Below are positions 7,143-11,117 of a DNA stretch of 11,117 nt, piece by piece. The position numbers were made by a program, and so were the translations under genes. How positions within the stretch are numbered: position 1 is the first letter of the stretch; every line of letters starts with the position of its first letter. Under the pieces are notes generated by a model. The model had not been told where the DNA came from. It did not search any database and saw nothing but the letters and a program-made list of their open reading frames with translations. Source of the stretch: Omnitrophica WOR_2 bacterium RIFCSPHIGHO2_02_FULL_52_10 (GTDB lineage: Bacteria > Omnitrophota > Gorgyraeia > Zapsychrales > Zapsychraceae). The DNA is taken from assembly GCA_001805655.1 (NCBI GenBank), contig MHGR01000124.1, positions 1-11,117 on the forward strand, read 5' to 3'.

Positions 7143-7550
7143 ATGAACAGGTTGGAAAAAATGATCAAAAAGGACGAAGCTTTCTCGCTGGTCGAAATGA
7201 TGATTGTGGTCCTTGTCATTGCCCTGCTGGCGACGATCGCCATCCCCAACCTGCTCAGGGCGAGGGTGGAAGCCCACGATGCCTCGGCCAAGGCCGCCCT
7301 GAAGTCGATTGCCACCGCTTTGGAAACCTACGCCACGGTCAACAATGAATATCCACCGGATACGACCAGCCTTCTGTCCGTGTCGCCGCCTTATTTGCAC
7401 ATTGATTATTTTGCCGGCCCCTATAATGGATTTACGTTTACCAGCAACATTACGCCGTCCACGTATACCATCGTCGCCTATCCCGCCAGCCAAGGCTTAG
7501 GCAGCGGGAGCTTTTCCATTTCCACCGGCGCCGTTCTGGTTGAAAATTAG
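7143..7550 (+). CDS. Type II secretion/type IV pilus-like pseudopilin (prepilin N-terminal methylation motif)
   Basis: A 135-residue prepilin-type protein. Its leader MNRLEKMIKKDEA is followed by FSLVEMMIVVLVIALLATIAIPNLLRAR (split here at the mature FSLVE start): Phe+1, Glu+5 and a 20-residue hydrophobic helix are all present. Residue -1 is Ala rather than Gly, which prepilin peptidases are known to tolerate. The globular part is short (about 95 residues) with ALKSIATALETYATVNNEYP, as in GspG-like pseudopilins, but I see no clear calcium-binding GspG C terminus. The start at 7143 has AAGG eight bases upstream; an in-frame GTG at 7134 is less likely. No secretion ATPase, secretin or prepilin peptidase is in the window, so it must work with machinery encoded elsewhere. 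The PKD exoprotein gene follows after about 40 bases. Confidence 0.9.
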   Translation: MNRLEKMIKKDEAFSLVEMMIVVLVIALLATIAIPNLLRARVEAHDASAKAALKSIATALETYATVNNEYPPDTTSLLSVSPPYLHIDYFAGPYNGFTFTSNITPSTYTIVAYPASQGLGSGSFSISTGAVLVEN

Positions 7551-7591
7551 CCTCCAATATGCCCCGGCAACTTACGTCTCAAATACTCACC

Positions 7592-9295
7592 ATGAGATTG
7601 ACAATATCAATCGTGTCCCGAAACTTTTCTATTTTTGCCGGTATACTTTTATTTTCGGCAATTACCGCTTCGGCCGTTCACGCCGAATTCAACCAACCGA
7701 CTCCTTTAACCAGCCCACAATGCAATAAATTCACCTTTGACGCCTCGCGGTCCCGGATTGTTGATGAAAACAACGTCGCATATTTCTGGGACCTGGGGGA
7801 TGGGACCACGAGCGCGGAACCTGTTGTAACCCATGTTTACCGGCTTCCTGGAGAATATACTGTCCGTCTTTCACTAACGGATAACCCCTCCGGAACCGGA
7901 ACTATCTCCACGGCCACTAAAGTCGTCCGTGCCCTTGTGCCTCCGAAGGTGTCGTTCACCAGCGGTGATTATGCGTGCGTCCATAAATCGCTGTTTTTCG
8001 ATGCCACCGGCAGCAGCTCCACAAGAAACAGGGATTTGCGTTATTTTTGGGACTTTGGCGATGGAACGGCCCGGGAGGGTAGCCAGGTCGCTAAAAAGAC
8101 ATTTTCAAGCGCGGGGGAATATACGGTTACCCTGACCGTTGATGACCAGACCCAGGGCCAGTGCAGCTGGCAAACGGCCCAAAAAACCATTTACGTCAAC
8201 GCTCCGCCGACGGCCGAGGCAGGCGATGATGTCCTCCTTAAATGCGTAAAAAGCGAGGATGACCTTCTCATTGAATTTGACGCATCGCGCTCAACCGATG
8301 CCAACAGCGATTCCCTGGCCTTTTTTTGGGATTTCGGGGACGGCCTTAAGGGGAAGGGCAGGCAGGTAACCCACCGCTATCGCCGTGCGGGTAATTACGA
8401 GGCCACTTTGGTCGTTTCGGATACCACGGGCTTACAATGCTCCATGGATGCCGATTTCATTTCTATCCGGCTTAACGAAGCTCCCATTGCCAGAACCGGG
8501 GAAGATGCTTCCGTCTGCCTTGGAGAGAAAGTTTCCTTTAACGGCTCAAACTCATACGTGCATAAACCAGGGGCCGCCCTCGCCCGATGGTCATTCGGTG
8601 ACGGGACAACAGCCGATGGCTTACAGGCAACCCACCGCTATGACCGTCCAGGCACTTTTGAGGCTGTGTTGACGCTTGAAAGCAAGTTTAACGGTAACTG
8701 TCCCTCTTCACGGGACACGCGGCAGATCCATGTCAATTCACCGCCGGAGGTATCAATCCGTGGTCCGGAAACTGCCTGCGCAGGCGAGGAAGTGTTTTTC
8801 GATGCCGCACCGGCCCAGGCCTCTGACGGTGCCGCGTTGAAATACTACTGGAACTTTGGGGATGGCGCGTCGTCACAAAGCGGCTCTTCGGTCAAACATG
8901 CCTACGCGCTGGGTGGGGCATACCGCGTGAGCCTCGTCGTTGACGATCAAAAGGGTTCGCCGTGCTCAACGGCAACCGCCTATATGAACCTGGATATCAA
9001 CACGCCGCCGGAGGCGGATGCCGGCAAGGACGCTGCCGATCATGTTGGTAAGGATATCTTGTTTTCTGCCGGAGAATCGCGGGATCCGGATGGTGATCAA
9101 TTGACCTATCTCTGGGATTTCGGCGATGGGAGCAAACAGCAGGGAAGACAGGTTACGCATGTTTACGCCCGCAGCAACACCTTTCTCGTGACCTTAACGG
9201 TGGAGGACAACAGCCGAACGTCGTGCAGCCGATCTACGGACAGCCTGACCGCGGTTGTCCGGGACGCTTCACAGCCGGTGATCACGGTACGATAG
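7592..9295 (+). CDS. Secreted protein of six tandem PKD domains with paired cysteines
   Basis: A 567-residue exported protein. The signal peptide is residues 1-31 (basic start, hydrophobic FSIFAGILLFSAITAS, cleavage after AVHA). The rest is six PKD Ig-like domains of about 85-90 residues, each with the WDFGDG-type motif: near 66, 153, 247, 333, 420 and 508. No catalytic domain, LPXTG, C-terminal sorting domain or membrane anchor is seen; the chain ends after the sixth domain. Domains 2-5 each have two cysteines in matching places (129/191, 218/283, 309/370, 396/458), suggesting one disulfide per domain; domain 1 keeps only the first (44) and domain 6 only the second (545). Start choice is uncertain: Met at 7592 directly precedes the signal peptide, while an in-frame ATG at 7559 would add 11 residues; neither has a good ribosome site. 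Likely an adhesive or structural surface or periplasmic protein. Confidence 0.85.
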   Translation: MRLTISIVSRNFSIFAGILLFSAITASAVHAEFNQPTPLTSPQCNKFTFDASRSRIVDENNVAYFWDLGDGTTSAEPVVTHVYRLPGEYTVRLSLTDNPSGTGTISTATKVVRALVPPKVSFTSGDYACVHKSLFFDATGSSSTRNRDLRYFWDFGDGTAREGSQVAKKTFSSAGEYTVTLTVDDQTQGQCSWQTAQKTIYVNAPPTAEAGDDVLLKCVKSEDDLLIEFDASRSTDANSDSLAFFWDFGDGLKGKGRQVTHRYRRAGNYEATLVVSDTTGLQCSMDADFISIRLNEAPIARTGEDASVCLGEKVSFNGSNSYVHKPGAALARWSFGDGTTADGLQATHRYDRPGTFEAVLTLESKFNGNCPSSRDTRQIHVNSPPEVSIRGPETACAGEEVFFDAAPAQASDGAALKYYWNFGDGASSQSGSSVKHAYALGGAYRVSLVVDDQKGSPCSTATAYMNLDINTPPEADAGKDAADHVGKDILFSAGESRDPDGDQLTYLWDFGDGSKQQGRQVTHVYARSNTFLVTLTVEDNSRTSCSRSTDSLTAVVRDASQPVITVR

Positions 9296-9300
9296 ATTCA

Positions 9301-9329
9301 TTGCATAAACACGGTTCTTTTGGTATAAA
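9301..9329 (+). promoter_or_regulatory. Candidate extended -10 promoter for the DUF2237 operon
   Basis: TTGCAT (9301-9306), 17 bases, then TATAAA (9324-9329) preceded by TG in the extended -10 position (9321-9322). Transcription would start near 9336, 53 bases before the DUF2237 gene. A second, weaker arrangement (TTGGTT 9336-9341, 16 bases, TACAAT 9358-9363) overlaps downstream. This interval follows the PKD stop and has no other gene. Confidence 0.45.
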
Positions 9330-9340
9330 GGTATCTTGGT

Positions 9341-9359
9341 TAGCGCGGATTATCCGCTA
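9341..9359. repeat. Short inverted repeat in the leader of the DUF2237 operon
   Basis: GCGGA-TTA-TCCGC forms a five-pair stem (9345-9357), and TA/TA can extend it across a two-base bulge. An AATTTTATT tract follows. It could be a weak terminator for the PKD transcript, an operator, or chance; the stem is short and the T tract is interrupted, so no function is asserted. Confidence 0.35.
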
Positions 9360-9388
9360 CAATTTTATTCAACTATAGGACGGAATTT

Positions 9389-9784
9389 ATGACGAAAGAG
9401 CGGAATGTGTTGGGGGACGAGCTGCAGACTTGCTGCAGATTTCCGATGACGGGATTTTTCAGGGACGGGTACTGCCGGACCTGCGCGGAAGATATCGGGC
9501 GCCACACGGTCTGCGTGAAAGTCACTGAAGAATTTCTGGAATTTTCACGGGAAGCCGGCAATGACCTGTCCACGCCACAGCCCGAAATGGATTTTCCCGG
9601 ATTGATCCCGGGTGACCAGTGGTGCCTGTGCGCCTTGCGGTGGCAGGAAGCCTTCGAGGCGGGGGCCGCGCCTCAAGTCATCCTATCTGCCACCCACGAA
9701 TCGGCCCTGGAAGTCCTTAACCTGGAGGACCTCAGGGAATATGCCCTGGATGACGGTCAGCATAATTGGAGCAGCGAAGCATGA
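9389..9784 (+). CDS. DUF2237 family cysteine-rich protein
   Basis: A 131-residue cytoplasmic-looking protein that matches the DUF2237 family (PF09996), whose function is not established. Motifs recognised are NVLGDELQTCC near residue 6, TGFFRDGYCRTC (21-32), EDIGRHTVC (34-42), TEEFLEFS, GNDLSTP (58-63) and PGDQWCLCALRWQEAF (74-89), then ATHESALEVL. Seven cysteines (15, 16, 29, 32, 42, 79, 81), several in CC, CxxC and CxC pairs, suggest metal or cluster binding, though this is inference. The start is well placed: AGGACGG lies about eight bases upstream (from 9377). The stop overlaps the next gene as ATGA, making this the first gene of a compact set. The length is normal for the family. Confidence 0.9.
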   Translation: MTKERNVLGDELQTCCRFPMTGFFRDGYCRTCAEDIGRHTVCVKVTEEFLEFSREAGNDLSTPQPEMDFPGLIPGDQWCLCALRWQEAFEAGAAPQVILSATHESALEVLNLEDLREYALDDGQHNWSSEA

Positions 9785-9969
9785 TGCAAGGCCGGGACCC
9801 CTTAACCAAATCGAAAGCGGAGTTATCCTCGGTTATCCAGCGGATTCAATCGGAAAATGCCGCGGTGGGCATTGACGCCCAGTTTACCCACGCGGTCATC
9901 ATTGAATACCTTCAACAAATCCTCCGGCGGTTAGACGCCCTGGAGCAGAAGCAACGACAGGCGCCATGA
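9781..9969 (+). CDS. Small 62-residue protein of unknown function
   Basis: I do not recognise a family. The predicted protein MMQGRDPLTKSKAEL... is soluble, without signal peptide or cysteine. Its second half (roughly residues 33-58, from FTHAVIIEYLQQ through RRLDALEQKQ) has heptad-like hydrophobic spacing and is probably a helix or short coiled coil. It is supported as a gene by ATGA overlaps at both ends (with DUF2237 at 9781 and with the next gene at 9966) and by GGAG nine bases upstream of the ATG (9768-9771). A second ATG follows immediately at 9784, so the first residue is uncertain; an upstream in-frame ATG at 9766 would overlap more and lacks such a site. Its fixed position suggests a partner of its neighbours, which is inference. 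Confidence 0.7.
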   Translation: MMQGRDPLTKSKAELSSVIQRIQSENAAVGIDAQFTHAVIIEYLQQILRRLDALEQKQRQAP

Positions 9970-10229
9970 CGATGGCCTGGGAAAAAGACGCGCGGGAGAA
10001 ATTTGAGCTCATGCTCGAGAAAATTCCTGCGGTCCTGCGGAGCATCGCCCAAAAAAAGGTTTCGCAAAAGGCGGAGAAACTCGCCTTGGAAAACGGCCGC
10101 CGCGAAGTTCAGGAAAAGGACATGGTGGATGCCTTTTTCAGCGAAACACCGTTCGGTTTTCACGGGCCGATGAAAACCGACATGGAATCCCTCGACATTG
10201 ACTACACCCAATACGGTTACACACGATAA
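9966..10229 (+). CDS. Small protein with PCP_red-like helical domain
   Basis: An 87-residue protein. Residues 5-57 (WEKDAREKFELMLEKIP, VLRSIAQKKVSQKAEK, then a VQEKDMVDAFF helix) resemble the PCP_red domain (PF08369), first described at the C terminus of light-independent protochlorophyllide reductase subunit B but also found as a free-standing protein in many non-photosynthetic bacteria. The pattern is Trp, amphipathic helix, Ile-Pro, a basic helix and a closing helix after Glu-Lys-Asp. After it comes a polar tail with FGFHGPMKTD and IDYTQYGY. There are no cysteines and no photosynthesis genes here, so it should not be named as a chlorophyll enzyme. The start overlaps the previous stop as ATGA; a second ATG two codons later is possible. 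The amidohydrolase gene follows after 19 bases. The domain call is by recalled pattern and moderately secure. Confidence 0.7.
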   Translation: MTMAWEKDAREKFELMLEKIPAVLRSIAQKKVSQKAEKLALENGRREVQEKDMVDAFFSETPFGFHGPMKTDMESLDIDYTQYGYTR

Positions 10230-10248
10230 ACCATCCACCGGGTCAAGC

Positions 10249-11117
10249 ATGCTGGCCAGATTAAAATGTTTGTTCAAAACAATCACTGCTGTATTTCTTC
10301 TTGTATTTACCATTCATATCGCCTATGCTGCCGAAAATTCCGTGTATATTGATACGCATGTCCACTTGCGGGGGAATACCCTAGAAGGCTCGGCACTCGG
10401 GCCCCAAAAATCACCGTCCCGCAAACCCCGCGGGCCATTTTTTCCAAGAAAACGCGGCCCGAAAATGGGGGAGAATCGCGGCAGTGAATCGCAAGGTTTG
10501 GACCAAGCGGTTAGCGGACTGTTCTATCAGATGGATCGCTACAAGGTTGCCCAAGCGCTGGTTGTGGTTGTCCCCGGACATAATTCCGATCCGGATGAGG
10601 AATACCAAAAATTCCTCAGCGTAACCCGCAGATATCCGGAGCGGTTGAAATTAATAGCCGGCGGCGCCCGCCTGTCGCCCTATCTTCAAAAAATCGACGC
10701 CGACGCCGTGACGGATGCGGACCGCGGACGTTTTCGCGCTGTCGCCGAAAGCATTTTAGCCGACGGGGCGGTGGGGTTCGGAGAGATGCTTTCGTATCAT
10801 CTCTGTTTGGGCCCAACGCATTCGTTTCAACTCGCCCCGGCGGATCATCCGCTGTTTTTGCTGCTGGCCGATATCGCCGCGGAGCATGATGTCCCTATCG
10901 ACCTACATATGGAAGCCGTAACCCGTTCACGGCCGATGCCAGAAAATCTGCTGCAAACGTGCAGCAAAAATCCTTCAACACTTGAACCAACGATTCCAGC
11001 CCTGGAAACGCTCCTTGCGCATGACCGCAACGCCCGGATAGTCTGGCAGCATATCGGCTGGGACAATACGGGGGACATGGCGCCTTCCCTGATAAGGCAT
11101 TTGATTACGCAACATCC
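10249..11117 (+). CDS. Secreted amidohydrolase-family metal-dependent hydrolase, 3' end outside window
   Basis: 289 complete codons are visible and the frame is open to the right edge. Residues 1-28 are a signal peptide (MLARLKCLFK, then TITAVFLLVFTIHIAYAA), so the enzyme is probably periplasmic or secreted. The mature part opens with YIDTHVHLRG, the HxH metal motif (H37, H39) of the amidohydrolase superfamily. Later seen are MDRYKVAQALVVVVPG, ADGAVGFGEM, a DHPLFLLLADIAAEHD helix, IDLHMEA (candidate metal His) and IVWQHIGWD (next candidate His); this is the Amidohydrolase_2/TatD-like barrel layout. The final metal Asp region is missing with the C terminus. A basic, Gly/Pro/Arg-rich insert lies at about residues 51-80. 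The ATG at 10249 is 19 bases after the previous stop, with only a weak ribosome site. Substrate unknown. Confidence 0.82.
   Translation, partial: MLARLKCLFKTITAVFLLVFTIHIAYAAENSVYIDTHVHLRGNTLEGSALGPQKSPSRKPRGPFFPRKRGPKMGENRGSESQGLDQAVSGLFYQMDRYKVAQALVVVVPGHNSDPDEEYQKFLSVTRRYPERLKLIAGGARLSPYLQKIDADAVTDADRGRFRAVAESILADGAVGFGEMLSYHLCLGPTHSFQLAPADHPLFLLLADIAAEHDVPIDLHMEAVTRSRPMPENLLQTCSKNPSTLEPTIPALETLLAHDRNARIVWQHIGWDNTGDMAPSLIRHLITQH

Noticed and set aside
7758..9160. DNA-level tandem repeat across the PKD domains
   Set aside because: The repeats are similar at protein level (WDFGDG motifs), but the nucleotide sequences have diverged too far to count as recent tandem duplication.
9345..9369. 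Rho-independent terminator after the PKD gene
   Set aside because: The stem is only five pairs with a three-base loop and the T tract is short and interrupted. It also lies downstream of the best promoter candidate for the next operon. Kept only as an inverted repeat.
9966..10229. Protochlorophyllide reductase / photosynthesis function
   Set aside because: Only a short helical domain resembles PCP_red; there are no nitrogenase-like domains, cysteine ligands or pigment genes nearby.

Overview
The window looks like ordinary chromosomal sequence from a moderately GC-rich, diderm-type bacterium. Pointers to this are secreted proteins with Sec-type signal peptides, a type II/IV pseudopilin, a PKD-repeat exoprotein and tightly packed ATGA/TAATG gene junctions. 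The mix (lone pseudopilin, PKD protein, membrane protein with acidic linker, tRNA modification genes) would suit an Omnitrophota/PVC-like lineage, but that placement is a low-confidence impression and not something the sequence proves. I see no rRNA, tRNA, CRISPR array, transposase, integrase or phage gene.

Left arm, minus strand (1-3486). Reading leftwards, a DusB-type tRNA dihydrouridine synthase comes first, then (16 bp later) a 442-residue membrane protein with an N-terminal signal/anchor, a small beta-rich domain, a long acidic Pro/Glu linker and a DUF5684-like membrane domain. After a 64-bp gap comes a dihydrolipoamide dehydrogenase-family flavoprotein that runs off the left edge. The interval 3487-3616 separates this arm from the plus-strand genes and holds one plausible promoter in each direction, facing each other.

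Centre, plus strand (3617-9295). A TrpD2/YbiB-like protein without a recognisable PRPP loop is followed with almost no spacing by a DUF423 membrane protein, an MtaB-type tRNA methylthiotransferase and a TIR-like (PF10137-type) protein whose usual catalytic glutamate position is histidine. Then come a pseudopilin and a secreted protein made of six PKD domains with a regular cysteine-pair pattern. Stop/start overlaps link DUF423, mtaB and the TIR-like gene, so they are probably translated from one message. Two tRNA modification enzymes (Dus and MtaB) thus flank the divergent promoter region.

Right arm, plus strand (9296-11117). A short promoter-bearing leader precedes a compact operon: a Cys-rich DUF2237 protein, a 62-residue unknown protein, an 87-residue protein resembling the PCP_red helical domain (the first three joined by ATGA overlaps), and a signal-peptide-bearing amidohydrolase cut by the right edge. 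The most unusual items are the degenerate TIR-like protein inside a housekeeping operon, the cysteine-paired PKD array beside a pseudopilin, and the DUF2237/62-aa/PCP_red-like/amidohydrolase cluster. None is proof of a new defence or secretion system; all are testable by comparative genomics.
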